A DNA stretch of 64,000 bases from Serratia proteamaculans (lineage in GTDB: Bacteria; Pseudomonadota; Gammaproteobacteria; Enterobacterales; Enterobacteriaceae). The translations under genes were made by a program, and so were the position numbers. Under the pieces are notes generated by a model. That model ran no database searches. It saw only the letters and a list, made by a program, of their open reading frames with translations, and was not told the DNA's origin. Of the stretch, positions 1 to 10,049 are shown one piece after another (the first letter of the stretch is position 1; every line of letters begins with the position of its first letter). The stretch spans positions 124,001 through 188,000 of the forward strand of contig NZ_WBKI01000002.1 of assembly GCF_008830365.1 (NCBI RefSeq), in the 5' to 3' direction.

Positions 1-1278
1 GGCAATCGCCGCAGAGAAGGTCGGCGTAGGGATGCCGTTTTGCACCGCGTAGGACACCACATCACGCAGCGCCTGCTGGTATTCATCAGCAATCTGCTTG
101 AAGTATGGTGCCAGCAACAGGTTGGCAATATCTGCGTCGTGTGCGTAAGCGTCGGTGATTTTCTGCAGGAACTGAGCGCGAATGATACAGCCGGCACGGA
201 AGATCTTGGCGATATCGCCATAGTGCAGATCCCAGTTGTTTTCTTTGGAAGCCGCTTTCAGCTGAGAGAAGCCCTGTGCATAGGAAACGATTTTACCCAG
301 GTACAGTGCACGACGCACTTTCTCAATGAATTCAGCTTTGTCACCGCTCACTGGAGTCGCTTTAGGACCGGTCAGCACTTTAGACGCGGCAACACGCTGG
401 TCTTTCAGTGAGGACAGGTAACGTGCGAACACCGACTCGGTGATCAACGACAGTGGCTCGCCCAGATCCAGAGAGCTCTGGCTGGTCCATTTACCGGTGC
501 CTTTGTTGGCTGCTTCGTCCAGGATCACGTCAACCAGGTAGGTACCTTCTTCATCTTTCTTGGTGAAGATATCTTTGGTGATGTCGATCAGGTAGCTGTT
601 CAGTTCGCCCTTGTTCCACTCGGCGAAGGTTTCAGCCAGCTGTTCGTTGCTCAGGTTCAGCGCCTGCTTCAACAGAGAGTAAGCTTCTGCAATCAGCTGC
701 ATGTCACCGTACTCGATGCCGTTGTGCACCATCTTCACGTAGTGGCCGGCGCCATCAGCGCCGATATAGGTCACGCAAGGCTCGCCTTCCGCTACCGCCG
801 CGATTTTTTTCAGGATTGGTGCCACCAGCTCATAAGCTTCTTTCTGGCCACCAGGCATGATTGAAGGGCCTTTCAATGCACCCTCTTCACCACCGGAAAC
901 GCCAGTGCCGATGAAGTTGAAACCTTGGTCAGACAGTTCGCGGTTACGACGGATGGTGTCCTGATAGTAGGTGTTACCACCGTCGATCAGAATGTCACCT
1001 TTATCCAGATGCGGAGTCAGGGAAGCAATGGTCTTGTCAGTCGCTTCGCCCGCTTTCACCATCAGCAAAATGCGGCGTGGTTTTTCCAGAGATTCAACAA
1101 ACTCTTCAACGGTGTAGTGCGGCACCAGGTTTTTACCCGGATTCTCTGCAATAACTTCGTCGGTTTTGTCGCCTGAACGGTTAAAGATCGAAACGGTGTA
1201 ACCACGGCTTTCGATGTTCAGTGCCAGATTGCGGCCCATTACCGCCATGCCGACAACGCCGATTTGTTGCTTGGACAT
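1..1278 (-). CDS. gnd: 6-phosphogluconate dehydrogenase, decarboxylating (C-terminus cut by window start)
   Basis: This is the oxidative pentose phosphate enzyme converting 6-phosphogluconate to ribulose 5-phosphate with NADP. The start is at 1278; translation begins [20 protein letters not shown], the N-terminal Rossmann motif of Gnd. About 426 codons are visible out of the usual 468, so some 42 codons lie beyond position 1. gnd is the classical right-hand boundary gene of enterobacterial O/K-antigen loci, and here it ends the leftward polysaccharide cluster. A strong terminator (1454-1486) separates it from the gene upstream, so it probably has its own promoter in 1279-1453. Identification is firm. 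Confidence 0.96.
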   Translation of the reverse strand, partial: MSKQQIGVVGMAVMGRNLALNIESRGYTVSIFNRSGDKTDEVIAENPGKNLVPHYTVEEFVESLEKPRRILLMVKAGEATDKTIASLTPHLDKGDILIDGGNTYYQDTIRRNRELSDQGFNFIGTGVSGGEEGALKGPSIMPGGQKEAYELVAPILKKIAAVAEGEPCVTYIGADGAGHYVKMVHNGIEYGDMQLIAEAYSLLKQALNLSNEQLAETFAEWNKGELNSYLIDITKDIFTKKDEEGTYLVDVILDEAANKGTGKWTSQSSLDLGEPLSLITESVFARYLSSLKDQRVAASKVLTGPKATPVSGDKAEFIEKVRRALYLGKIVSYAQGFSQLKAASKENNWDLHYGDIAKIFRAGCIIRAQFLQKITDAYAHDADIANLLLAPYFKQIADEYQQALRDVVSYAVQNGIPTPTFSAAIA

Positions 1279-1453
1279 TGAGGAACTCCTGTCTGAGGAT
1301 GACCCTGTTAACAACTTTAGCCAACAGGTTTTGTGATGTGGCACACATGTTAACTCAGGATTGAACCGCGTGGGTAGTGATTGGTGCGATAGGTCACATA
1401 ATGAGTTTCAAGAGATTGAATTGTAGTCTAAAACTTTCAGCTATCTGAGCTCA

Positions 1454-1486
1454 TAAGAAAAAAACCGGCCAGTAGACTGGCCGGTC
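1454..1486 (-). terminator. Rho-independent terminator after the large glycosyltransferase gene
   Basis: A 10-bp perfect stem with a 2-nt loop (1464-1485) is followed, reading leftwards, by a run of seven T. It lies 33 nt past the stop of the 1152-residue glycosyltransferase and ends the wzm-wzt unit before gnd. Confidence 0.9.
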
Positions 1487-1518
1487 GATTTTTACCTATC
1501 CGCCTGATGAAAGCATCT

Positions 1519-4500
1519 TTATGAGCCGGTAGTTTCGGCCTGTCGCGCCTTGAATACCTTAACCTTCTCAGCCAGCATGAGTTCACTATTGCGTATCATG
1601 TCGGTGTATTGTGTATTAACAAAACCCCACAACGTTGAATATTGATCTTCGGCGTAACCAACCATAAATGGCAATGTCGTCACCACAGTCAATCCTGGAG
1701 CTGACTCAAGATAGCGATCGATAGTGTTGTTCTGGGAGTCGATGTTTTTCTCATCCCACTGACTGATAAGTTCAATACCACGGCGGGAATAAATGTTCAT
1801 TACCATGCTAGTCATGCGGTTGATGTAGACATATTCAATACCGTCTATTTCTTTAACCGCCAGAATGCTGGTGTCTTCGTGTAAATGCGCAATAATGCCG
1901 GCAAACACATGCCAATCCCACTCGGTTTCCCGTAAATGCCCAACGATCTTTTCGAGTCGAATGTCAAAATCAGCCGGGAATAGCACGTCATCTTCGCAAA
2001 TTATTGCCATTTCAGTTTTACGATCGGCCAGTGTCGACAGCATATACTTATAGCTCATGCCGCAGCCAATCCAACCAATACGATGACGTACGCCTTCAAT
2101 CAACTGAAAACCATGCGTCGGTTTACTAAGAAATGCCTGTTTACGCACTGGAGTTTCAGTCAGTGACAGACACAACTTCGGAATATCTACCTCATTGTGC
2201 GGAATAAAGTCGACACTGTTTTTGTAAACCTGGAAGTCAATCAGATCGTTAGCCAGTAAATAACGTTTGAAGTAGGTGTCAAACTGCGTATCTAAGCGAG
2301 TAAAATCAGCTATATCCTGACGGCGACGCGCATAGAAGTTGTCATCAGACAACAGACGCTCAATTTTATCAGCCATTGCATCAATGTCGCCCACCGGTGC
2401 AAAATCGATCACGTTAACCAAATTGTCATGATGATGAATATCAGAACTTGTTTCGCTGACAATCGGCGTGCCGAGTGACAGCGTTTCATAGAGTCGCGTA
2501 GTCTCCAGCAAGGCATCTTCATAATAATGAATATTGACGATCAATTTCGCACGCTGTACCAATCGGGTCAGATCCTGGCCAAATACCTCTGAGGCAATAT
2601 GGACATTGAAACGTTGACTTAACTGGCTCAGATAATTTTGTCGACGTTCACAGTTAGGATCGCCATAGAACAGAACATCAATCGGTTTTTCATCGTTAAC
2701 CGGCTGCAATTTATAGCCAGTTTGGCTCAAATGCTCAGCATAATGCTCATAAGACGATACGGGCATATAGAACAGCTTTTGATACGGCACACCATGCTGA
2801 AGCAGGTATTCGATATTGGTCAATGAGTAATCAAAGACCGCAATTGCACGCTCCAGAATGGCAAAATACTCAGTCGTAAACCAACGAGGGTTAATTGACT
2901 GTTCCATTTGGAAAGCCACGAAGTTCTTCGGTAACTCAGGGAACATTTGCGGACAAATAACGATATGCATTTGTCCACTGTCGGCAATTGAGGAATAAGC
3001 ATGGATTATGGTTACCCCTAATCCGATATCGGTCAGTGACTTTTGCACTCGATGGGCGACATACAGAGTGTGTCTGGAAGCAAGAATTACCACATGCTGG
3101 GTATCAATATGCGTCAGTGGCATCGGCGCATCTGCGGTATTCTTCGCGGTTCGGCGCAAACTCGACTTCAATTCGGAAAACTGTCCTTTGCACACCAGGC
3201 CGAAGGCTGTTTTTGACTTGCGTCCCAACGCACGATAAGGCTGTGGATGGCTTCGGAACGCGTGCCAGATCTTGGCGGTTAAGGAGCGATTACCGGCAAA
3301 CTGATGCGTAAAATAGTGGCGGGTAAAGTCTCGTATAACACCAAATTCACCACGTACAGCGCGGCCCACCATCCTTACCGGCATAGTTAGCTTCCATGAT
3401 AAGCTATTGCGCATCCGGGCCATTACAGAATGTTGCAGCTCCAGAACACCTTCTTTTTGGCTCAGAGCAGAATGTAACTCATAAATTTCATGCGTTTTAC
3501 TTCCAACTTCTGCCTGTAATGCCTCGAGCTCCTGTTCCAGTTCTTCAGCGCGTTTATCTTCTTCGACGACTTTCAACTGCAATAATGCATCTTCATGCTG
3601 TCGCTGCTTTTGCAGCAACGACTCTTGCAGATGCAGGTTCTCCTCCAACTGCATCCGCAACTGTGTTTTTCTCTGTTGCAGTTGATGCTCCAAAGACTCA
3701 ATCAACTGGTGTTTTTCTTCAATACTTTGTTTTTGCTGATCAATAACACGAAAAATCTCTGCACGAACGTCGTTATCACGCTTAACACGGTCAGAGATTA
3801 GCTCACCGATATCCATCCCTTTCATGCTTGTCAACTCGTCAGCTCCAGCTGAATAATAGTTCAAGTGGTAACGTACTATATCGATTTCCGCTGGTTCAGA
3901 CAGACGAAAATGCAAATAGTCCGCATCGAATATCAGATCAAATGGCACGAGATAAGCAAACAGATAGAATGCCATTCTGTTGGCGCACTCAGATTCATCA
4001 TCCGCTTCATTGATAAAACTGTAAGAACTGTCACCCAAGACTTGCACTTCACTTTTCAGCAACAAACCTTCCAACCCAACACTCGAATTTATTGTCACGA
4101 TCTTCTGACAACGATTCAGGAACTCAAGGCTATTAGGTGAATGATCAATTTCAGATTGCACATTTTGCAGTTGAAAACGACTGCCGGGGTGAAGTCGGAT
4201 CAATAAGTTGTCGCTGGAACACAACGTTTGTGCATAGGATAACAATGATAAATTATTAAAACCGTTACTGTAGGCAATAATGTTCGAATCATCTTCGACC
4301 TGCATGACCAACCCAATCTCGAACTCAGCGTCACCCTTCTGCGGCAGTAACGCCTCTGCAAAAAATTGGTGTAGTTCACCCATGGTTAGCTGAACCTTGC
4401 AATCTTGCGCCACCTTCAGGTAGCGAGCTTGCGCCTCAGTATTCCCATTCACACCGCTGAAATCAATATAGCCAGTTCCCAAATACATTGGCGCACGCAG

Positions 4501-4977
4501 AGGACCGACCTCAAAGTGGAGCACAGGGATCGACAATTCCTTCGCGACATTTTCCAACGACGGGCAGTTGCAGATACTGAGTATCGCCTTAATTCCAAGT
4601 TTTTTCTTATCCAGCAATATGTTACGTAACTCAGACTCCAATTCCGGAATGCTCTGCGTTAGGAACGCTTGGAATACTGCCATTGGATTATGGTGATGTT
4701 CATTCAATAACCTGGTAAACAGCTCTTCATCAAGCAGGTTGAATTCATGCTGGTTGAATCTGTCTTGGTCCGGCAGCGTATAGCCCAAATTACGCATCGT
4801 AGGCTCATCGAATTCCCAGCGCCCTTGTTCACGCCACTCAAGCGGATCTCGCAGGTACTCGCTACCAGTAATAAAGAGACTTTTTTCCTTCAAGGTACTA
4901 AGCAGGCGATAAAATACCCACAGGTAAGGCGCTTTGACACCTCGGAAAGAATAAGGCGGTAAAAAAATAGCCAGCAT
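1519..4977 (-). CDS. Multidomain glycosyltransferase with central coiled coil (candidate O-polysaccharide chain terminator/ruler)
   Basis: This 1152-residue cytoplasmic protein has no signal peptide. Visible parts: an N-terminal domain (about 1-385) with a KpsC/KpsS- or GT99-like signature (RLHPGSR near 261-267, then an INSSVGLEGLLL segment near 296-307), which suggests a Kdo-transferase-like fold; a long Gln/Glu-rich coiled coil (about 410-525); a GT-B-like domain (about 628-890); and a C-terminal LPS-glycosyltransferase-like (GT25-type) domain with an EDDV motif near 995. The start at 4977 was chosen over the longer frame because GGAGGAG lies just upstream; it begins 4 nt after the wzt stop. 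Coiled coils next to terminating enzymes set O-chain length in ABC-dependent systems (WbdD, WbbB), and Wzt with a binding domain is adjacent, so a chain-terminator role is inferred. Domain assignments are by eye. Confidence 0.75.
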   Translation of the reverse strand: MLAIFLPPYSFRGVKAPYLWVFYRLLSTLKEKSLFITGSEYLRDPLEWREQGRWEFDEPTMRNLGYTLPDQDRFNQHEFNLLDEELFTRLLNEHHHNPMAVFQAFLTQSIPELESELRNILLDKKKLGIKAILSICNCPSLENVAKELSIPVLHFEVGPLRAPMYLGTGYIDFSGVNGNTEAQARYLKVAQDCKVQLTMGELHQFFAEALLPQKGDAEFEIGLVMQVEDDSNIIAYSNGFNNLSLLSYAQTLCSSDNLLIRLHPGSRFQLQNVQSEIDHSPNSLEFLNRCQKIVTINSSVGLEGLLLKSEVQVLGDSSYSFINEADDESECANRMAFYLFAYLVPFDLIFDADYLHFRLSEPAEIDIVRYHLNYYSAGADELTSMKGMDIGELISDRVKRDNDVRAEIFRVIDQQKQSIEEKHQLIESLEHQLQQRKTQLRMQLEENLHLQESLLQKQRQHEDALLQLKVVEEDKRAEELEQELEALQAEVGSKTHEIYELHSALSQKEGVLELQHSVMARMRNSLSWKLTMPVRMVGRAVRGEFGVIRDFTRHYFTHQFAGNRSLTAKIWHAFRSHPQPYRALGRKSKTAFGLVCKGQFSELKSSLRRTAKNTADAPMPLTHIDTQHVVILASRHTLYVAHRVQKSLTDIGLGVTIIHAYSSIADSGQMHIVICPQMFPELPKNFVAFQMEQSINPRWFTTEYFAILERAIAVFDYSLTNIEYLLQHGVPYQKLFYMPVSSYEHYAEHLSQTGYKLQPVNDEKPIDVLFYGDPNCERRQNYLSQLSQRFNVHIASEVFGQDLTRLVQRAKLIVNIHYYEDALLETTRLYETLSLGTPIVSETSSDIHHHDNLVNVIDFAPVGDIDAMADKIERLLSDDNFYARRRQDIADFTRLDTQFDTYFKRYLLANDLIDFQVYKNSVDFIPHNEVDIPKLCLSLTETPVRKQAFLSKPTHGFQLIEGVRHRIGWIGCGMSYKYMLSTLADRKTEMAIICEDDVLFPADFDIRLEKIVGHLRETEWDWHVFAGIIAHLHEDTSILAVKEIDGIEYVYINRMTSMVMNIYSRRGIELISQWDEKNIDSQNNTIDRYLESAPGLTVVTTLPFMVGYAEDQYSTLWGFVNTQYTDMIRNSELMLAEKVKVFKARQAETTGS

Positions 4978-4981
4978 AGCG

Positions 4982-6301
4982 TTACTCCTCCTCCAGCGAA
5001 ATTTGTACCGGAGCATGAATGACACCACCCAACTCGCGCGATGACCAAAACTTCAACCTCATCATCGGACGACGCTGGTCAAGCTCTTCCCGTTCCCCTT
5101 TGCCAACCCGAGCCAATCCACAGTGCACCAGGTAGTCACCGGAATTTATCGGCAACTTGACCTTATAAACGATATGCTGCTCACCCGGTTTCAGAGTGAT
5201 CGGAACGCCGGCACCGATATTGCTGTCACCCCAAATATCGCCCCCCTGCGCCTTGGAAATTGATACACCAAGCGCTATGTCCTCAATAAGCTCTGATGAC
5301 AACAAGGTATAGTCAAAAGTCAACTCTTCCCCAGCTCGTACCAATGGTTTTTCTGACAGTGGAGTGCCATCCGCTTTATAGATCTGCAGATTTTCGATAA
5401 TGGCACGCGCGGTGCCAAAACGCTTCTCCCCGACTTCAATATTGGTCTGTTCTGACTGAATAGCCTGGAGCGTCGCCACATCCTTGACGGCAGAGCCATC
5501 GACATGTTGACGTTTTTCTTTTGGAGGGGCCTGGGTCAGCAACATGCCTTTTTCATAGGCGAGAACCGCTGCTAATACGTCATGCGTATCTCCGACTAGC
5601 TGCCCGTCGTTCATTACCAGACAGCGATCGGCATACTCCAGAATACTGCCGGTGGAATGGGTAACCATAATAATAGTTACCCCTTTGGCACGTAGCGCTT
5701 CCATACGCTTATAGCACTTATATTGGAATCCGATATCGCCTACAGCCAACGCCTCATCGACGATCAATATCTCTGGATCAACACAAGCCTGAACAGCAAA
5801 TGCCAAACGGACATACATCCCACTGGAGTAGGTTTTTACGGGTTGGTCAATAAACTCGCCAATATCTGCAAAATCAATAATTTCCTGGAAACGCGCGTCA
5901 ATCTGCTCACGCGAAAATCCCAAAACAGAGCCATTGAGATAGACGTTGTCACGGCCGGTGAATTCCGGATTGAATCCAGCACCCAGCTCCAGCAGAGCGG
6001 CAATCCGACCGTTAACCTGAATCTCACCTGCCGTCGGAGTTAAAGTGCCACAAATCATTTGCAGCAGGGTTGATTTCCCCGCGCCATTACGCCCGATAAT
6101 TCCAACAGTTTCCCCTTTATTTATGCTGAAGGAGACATCTCTCAGTGCCCAAAACTCGCGAAAGTAACGTCGAGACTCGCGGCGGACAGCTCGCTGCAAT
6201 TTAGGTGCAAAAAATTGCTTCAGGCGGTCACGTGGACGATCGTAAATCTGATAGCATTTGCTTAATCCTTTGACTTCAATTGCAATTTCATTAGAGGACA
6301 T
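4982..6301 (-). CDS. wzt: O-polysaccharide ABC transporter ATP-binding protein Wzt with C-terminal carbohydrate-binding domain
   Basis: ATPase of a two-component exporter for undecaprenyl-linked polysaccharide. The 439-residue form starts at [10 protein letters not shown] (6301), which has AAAGGGG upstream and overlaps the wzm stop by 11 nt. Walker [10 protein letters not shown] lies near 70-78, then a YSSGM signature and Walker B ILIVDEA. About 190 residues follow the nucleotide-binding domain, the size of the Wzt C-terminal domain that recognises the modified non-reducing end of finished chains in O8/O9a-type systems. Its presence predicts that this O-chain carries a terminal cap, fitting the adjacent large glycosyltransferase. 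Confidence 0.93.
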   Translation of the reverse strand: MSSNEIAIEVKGLSKCYQIYDRPRDRLKQFFAPKLQRAVRRESRRYFREFWALRDVSFSINKGETVGIIGRNGAGKSTLLQMICGTLTPTAGEIQVNGRIAALLELGAGFNPEFTGRDNVYLNGSVLGFSREQIDARFQEIIDFADIGEFIDQPVKTYSSGMYVRLAFAVQACVDPEILIVDEALAVGDIGFQYKCYKRMEALRAKGVTIIMVTHSTGSILEYADRCLVMNDGQLVGDTHDVLAAVLAYEKGMLLTQAPPKEKRQHVDGSAVKDVATLQAIQSEQTNIEVGEKRFGTARAIIENLQIYKADGTPLSEKPLVRAGEELTFDYTLLSSELIEDIALGVSISKAQGGDIWGDSNIGAGVPITLKPGEQHIVYKVKLPINSGDYLVHCGLARVGKGEREELDQRRPMMRLKFWSSRELGGVIHAPVQISLEEE

Positions 6302-7124
6302 CGGCAAACCCCTTTCTGGTTTTCTGGAAGAATACATAACCCAGCCAAGCCACTATGGTTGCGGCCAGCGTATATATCACCAACCCTTGCCAATCAGGAA
6401 AACGCCCCCAAATCAACACACTACGAGCTTGTTCGATAATAAAAGTCAGCGGATTGAGCATGATCCAGATACGGTATTTTTCCGGCAGTGCGGTAACCGG
6501 GAAGAAGACCGGAGACAAAAACATCATTACCGTGGTGATAATCACCGTCGTCTGGCTCACATCACGGATAAAGACGCCAAGGGAGGCCAGGATCCACCCC
6601 AACCCGAGGCAAAAAATCACTAACGGCAAAAATACCAGCGGGATAAATACCACCGTCCAATGCAGAAAACCGTTAAAAATGAAAAAGGCGCACAGCAAAA
6701 CCACCAGGCTAATCAACGTATGGAACAACGCAGCACAGAGACCAATCACTGGTAGCGTTTCCAATGGAAATACCACCTTTTTGACATAGTTCGTGTTACC
6801 CAAAATGATTTGCGGCGCACGGTTGATCACTTCAGCAAAAAAACCATGAACAATCATACCGACAAACAAAATGACGGCAAACTGCGTACGGCTCTCATCG
6901 CCCCCTACTGACCAGCGGGCTTTAAAAACTACTGAAAATACAAAAGTGTAGACAACCAACATGAACAGAGGATTCAAAAAGGACCAGGCCAATCCCATCG
7001 TTGACCCTTTGTACCGACCAACAACTTCTCTCTTGGTCATTTGCAAAATCAGTGACTTGAATCCCCATAATGCGCGTACCAGCGCCAGCGGAGTCAACGG
7101 CATTTTTTTATGGGGATTATTCAT
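6291..7124 (-). CDS. wzm: O-polysaccharide ABC transporter permease Wzm
   Basis: A 277-residue ABC-2-type inner-membrane permease with about six hydrophobic segments and the typical N-terminal amphipathic region ([22 protein letters not shown]). It works with Wzt to flip completed lipid-linked polysaccharide into the periplasm for ligation to lipid A-core. The gene overlaps wzt by 11 nt, indicating translational coupling. Presence of Wzm/Wzt shows this half of the locus is an ABC-dependent system distinct from the Wzx/Wzy set at 23-33 kb. Confidence 0.93.
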   Translation of the reverse strand: MNNPHKKMPLTPLALVRALWGFKSLILQMTKREVVGRYKGSTMGLAWSFLNPLFMLVVYTFVFSVVFKARWSVGGDESRTQFAVILFVGMIVHGFFAEVINRAPQIILGNTNYVKKVVFPLETLPVIGLCAALFHTLISLVVLLCAFFIFNGFLHWTVVFIPLVFLPLVIFCLGLGWILASLGVFIRDVSQTTVIITTVMMFLSPVFFPVTALPEKYRIWIMLNPLTFIIEQARSVLIWGRFPDWQGLVIYTLAATIVAWLGYVFFQKTRKGFADVL

Positions 7125-7230
7125 TTACCAGCCTCCGTAGAGCTATCAGCAACGCACACCCTGCGCCCACAATCAATATAAACAAACATAATCAATACCT
7201 TAGGTTCAATTTAATGTTTACAGCCAGGCC

Positions 7231-8073
7231 TTAGAGACCATCATGCACAGAGGCCATTGGGATCGTTTTTAAGTACTTTTGGTTGTAATGGCAGCGTTCA
7301 CGGTCAAAAAACCAACCCCACTTGTTAAAGTACAATATGGCTGAATGAATATGATATCTTAGTAAAATCAAACTCTTATACGAACCCTTGCCGAACACAT
7401 GTGTGATTGTGGTTCCCGAATAATAAATAATATCCGTCAACTTCAAAGCCCGGCGACAAAGATCCACATCCTCCAGATACATAAAATATCGCTCATCAAA
7501 ACCACCTAGCTGGCTCAACAATTCGGATTTCAGCAACATAAAACAGCCGGAAACCGAAGGAACCGCAAAAGTTTTGTTGTAGTCGGCTTTCTGTAATTCG
7601 TAGTCAACATCGCTCCTCGCGCCCCATTTAGGCAGGAAGCGACGGAGGAAAAGATTTGCTGGCGATGGCAGCAGCCTACAACTGTATTGAAAGCGACTAT
7701 CGCTATAACGTATACGTGGGGAAACGAATTGGTGCCCGCCCTCGCAGGCAAAATGATGTAACTGCGCCAACGCGCCTACGTCAAAACTGATATCTGGATT
7801 ACAGATAAGAAAATAGTCGCAACTGTCGAGATACCTCTTCATGGACAGATTGTGACCATGACCGAAACCACCGTTTACCGCAGAATGGATATAACTAATC
7901 CGCTCATTTCCCAGTGAAGCAGCCCAATCAGACCCGCCATTGTTGATTAAAACAATTTTGCCAACGCATTGCTCGTTGAGGAGCGAAGTCAACGTGTCTT
8001 CCACTTGCTCATAGCTGTGGTTAAATAAAACGATAGACGCAACTATCTGAAATCTTTCTTGTTCTACAGACAT
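7231..8073 (-). CDS. GT2-family glycosyltransferase, rhamnosyltransferase-like
   Basis: A 280-residue GT-A protein. It has the features of WbbL/RfbF-type rhamnosyltransferases: an N-terminal IVLFNHS segment, VNGGFGHGHN, an ICNPDI segment in place of DXD, and MYLEDVDLCRR near the catalytic base region. rmlC-rmlD directly upstream would feed dTDP-rhamnose to it, supporting the assignment, though the acceptor is unknown. A hairpin terminator at 8193-8220 separates it from rmlD and 106 nt separate it from wzm, so it may head the wzm-wzt transcription unit. Confidence 0.8.
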   Translation of the reverse strand: MSVEQERFQIVASIVLFNHSYEQVEDTLTSLLNEQCVGKIVLINNGGSDWAASLGNERISYIHSAVNGGFGHGHNLSMKRYLDSCDYFLICNPDISFDVGALAQLHHFACEGGHQFVSPRIRYSDSRFQYSCRLLPSPANLFLRRFLPKWGARSDVDYELQKADYNKTFAVPSVSGCFMLLKSELLSQLGGFDERYFMYLEDVDLCRRALKLTDIIYYSGTTITHVFGKGSYKSLILLRYHIHSAILYFNKWGWFFDRERCHYNQKYLKTIPMASVHDGL

Positions 8074-8184
8074 GCTGTATCTAATTCCTCAACCCAGGTT
8101 TATTGCAGTAACAAAAAGTCATGCAATCAGGGTGACTATAAGGCCCAGCACCGATCGGGACGAGGGGCACGAATGACCTATAAA

Positions 8185-8220
8185 CAGAAACATTAAAGGG
8201 GATACTATTATCCCCTTTAA
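8185..8220 (-). terminator. Hairpin terminator after rmlD
   Basis: A perfect 12-bp inverted repeat with a 4-nt loop (8193-8220) lies 21 nt past the rmlD stop. Reading leftwards it is followed by a T-rich but interrupted tract (ATGTTTCTGTTT). It probably ends or attenuates the rmlC-rmlD transcript. Confidence 0.7.
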
Positions 8221-8241
8221 TCTCATCAAATTGAAGGATCA

Positions 8242-9108
8242 TTACTGCGATAATATCTTACGGAGAACAGTTTTAAGCTGCTGTTTCCATGGGCTTGGCC
8301 TAAGATTCAAAGCGCAAATCTTATCGGTGCTTAGAATCGAGTAAGCAGGCCGGGATGCAGGGGTCGGGTATTCATCACTGGCAATAGGATTAACTTTCAC
8401 CTGGTGCGGATATAGCTCACAAGCTTGTGCTTCCTTGAAAATCGATTGCGCAAAGTCAAACCAGGAAACTGCAGTATCACCACAATAGTGATAGATACCA
8501 TATGACAGCTGCTGTTTTGAAAGCATTGCAATGATGACAGCCGCTATGTCACCAGCATAAGTTGGACAACCATACTGATCACTCACCACACCAAGTTCAG
8601 CTCGTTGAGCCCCTATCCGTAGCATGGTTTTAACAAAGTTATTGCCGTACTCGCTAAAAACCCAAGCCGTTCTGATCACAACAGTTTTAGGGTTAGCTTT
8701 CAGTGCCGCAATTTCACCGTCAAGTTTGGTTTGACCATAGATACTTTTAGGTGAGCATGGGGTATGTTCGCAGTAGGGTTCTGAAGCGGTGCCATCAAAA
8801 ACATAATCGGTTGAAATGTACACAAAGGGAATATCCAGCTTTGCCGCAGCTGCTGCCAAAAAACCTGGCCCATCTACATTGATAGCTTTGGCCTTCTCCG
8901 ACTCCGATTCCGCCTTATCCACTGCAGTGTAAGCTGCGGCGTTGACGATGGCTTCCGGCATAAACTGAGCCACTACTGCTGACACAGCAACAGGATCAGT
9001 GATATCCAATTGCTGACTGTCGGTTGCCATCAGGATCCAATCAGCAGGAAAGCGGTCGATAAAACAGCGCCCCAATTGCCCTGCTGCACCAGTCAAAAGT
9101 ACACGCAT
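8242..9108 (-). CDS. rmlD: dTDP-4-dehydrorhamnose reductase
   Basis: Last step of dTDP-L-rhamnose synthesis: NAD(P)H reduction of dTDP-4-dehydro-L-rhamnose. 288 residues, short-chain dehydrogenase fold with N-terminal GAAGQLG nucleotide-binding motif and a YGQTK catalytic Tyr-Lys pair. The start codon overlaps the rmlC stop (TAATG), so the two are coupled. rmlA and rmlB, the first two steps, are absent here, so the substrate must come from genes elsewhere, for example the enterobacterial common antigen enzymes RffH/RffG. Confidence 0.95.
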   Translation of the reverse strand: MRVLLTGAAGQLGRCFIDRFPADWILMATDSQQLDITDPVAVSAVVAQFMPEAIVNAAAYTAVDKAESESEKAKAINVDGPGFLAAAAAKLDIPFVYISTDYVFDGTASEPYCEHTPCSPKSIYGQTKLDGEIAALKANPKTVVIRTAWVFSEYGNNFVKTMLRIGAQRAELGVVSDQYGCPTYAGDIAAVIIAMLSKQQLSYGIYHYCGDTAVSWFDFAQSIFKEAQACELYPHQVKVNPIASDEYPTPASRPAYSILSTDKICALNLRPSPWKQQLKTVLRKILSQ

Positions 9109-9641
9109 TAGAAAAGCTCTCTAAATAGTTTTCCCTGCAAATCCTTCGGCGACAGCAGCGGTTCGCTAACTGGCCAATCGACACCGACTTCTGGATCATT
9201 CCAAAGCAGACATCCCTCATTACTCGGATCATAGTAATCTGTGCATTTATATTCAAAATCAGCGGAGTCTGAAACTACAACAAAACCATGAGCCAGACCC
9301 GGTGGTACCCAAAGCTGGTTCTTGTTGTCCTCTGACAGATAAACTCCAACCCATTTCTTGAAGGTAGGCGAATCGGGACGGATATCAACAACCACGTCGT
9401 AAACCTCACCACGAACACAGCGTACCAATTTACCCTGTGGCTTGGCTGTCTGAAAATGCAATCCGCGCAAAACCCCCCGCGAAGAACGGGAGTGGTTATC
9501 TTGTACAAATTCAGTGTCAATACCGAGTAGCTCTTGATAGCGACTCTTTCGAAAAGTTTCAATAAAAAAACCGCGGTGATCACCGAAAACCTTGGGTTCA
9601 ATCAGCTTTACACCTGCGACCTGCGTTTCTATTACTCTCAT
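9108..9641 (-). CDS. rmlC: dTDP-4-dehydrorhamnose 3,5-epimerase
   Basis: Third step of dTDP-L-rhamnose synthesis; cupin-fold epimerase. The 177-residue form starts at MRVIETQVAGVKLIEP (9641), with AGG upstream; five extra codons in the longer frame are not needed. The conserved DNHSRSSRGVLRGLHFQ segment carries the catalytic His. It heads a two-gene unit with rmlD; the 270 nt upstream, bounded by the galE terminator, must hold its promoter. Confidence 0.95.
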   Translation of the reverse strand: MRVIETQVAGVKLIEPKVFGDHRGFFIETFRKSRYQELLGIDTEFVQDNHSRSSRGVLRGLHFQTAKPQGKLVRCVRGEVYDVVVDIRPDSPTFKKWVGVYLSEDNKNQLWVPPGLAHGFVVVSDSADFEYKCTDYYDPSNEGCLLWNDPEVGVDWPVSEPLLSPKDLQGKLFRELF

Positions 9642-10049
9642 TAGGAACCTACTCACAAAAAACTTTAACCCAGAGACCTCGAATTATGCTTATGAACGCA
9701 CGTTATCACTGAGTCTACATGTCATCTTTAAGGCAATTATGAATGAACCTTAAACAAACTCACGTACGTATGATACAAATAACATAGGGCCTGCGAAGGT
9801 CTGAGAGACTAGCACAATTTGCAAAAACATCCGACACTATAACGTAAAAAAAATGCGGCGCCAGCCGACATCGCCATGTCAAAGAAAAAAGGTATCAGTT
9901 TGATTTACAAATAAAAAAACGACACCCTTTGCGATGTCGTTAGTAAGCTAAAAGTGGGACGTTACAATTTATAAAGTAAAGTAACGCTAGCCTTTGAGTG
10001 AACAATTGTTGGGCCCAACCCAAAGGAATTGCCAGGCCCGTCCATAAGG
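9642..10049. other. Intergenic region between galE and rmlC
   Basis: 408 nt with no credible gene. The right part holds sequence downstream of galE and its terminator (9910-9941). The left part (9642-9909) should contain the rmlC promoter, but I cannot pick out a convincing -35/-10 pair. No ops element was seen here. Confidence 0.6.
9910..9941 (-). terminator. Rho-independent terminator downstream of galE
   Basis: A 7-bp stem (9918-9924 with 9935-9941) is followed, reading leftwards, by a run of seven T and then ATTT. It isolates galE from rmlC-rmlD. Confidence 0.8.

Noticed and set aside
785-800. CTACCGCC (ops-like complement) inside gnd
   Set aside because: Lies within conserved gnd codons with no JUMPstart context; chance match.
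2988-4140. Several plus-strand frames inside the large glycosyltransferase gene
   Set aside because: Antisense shadows; the minus-strand frame is continuous and shows clear domains.
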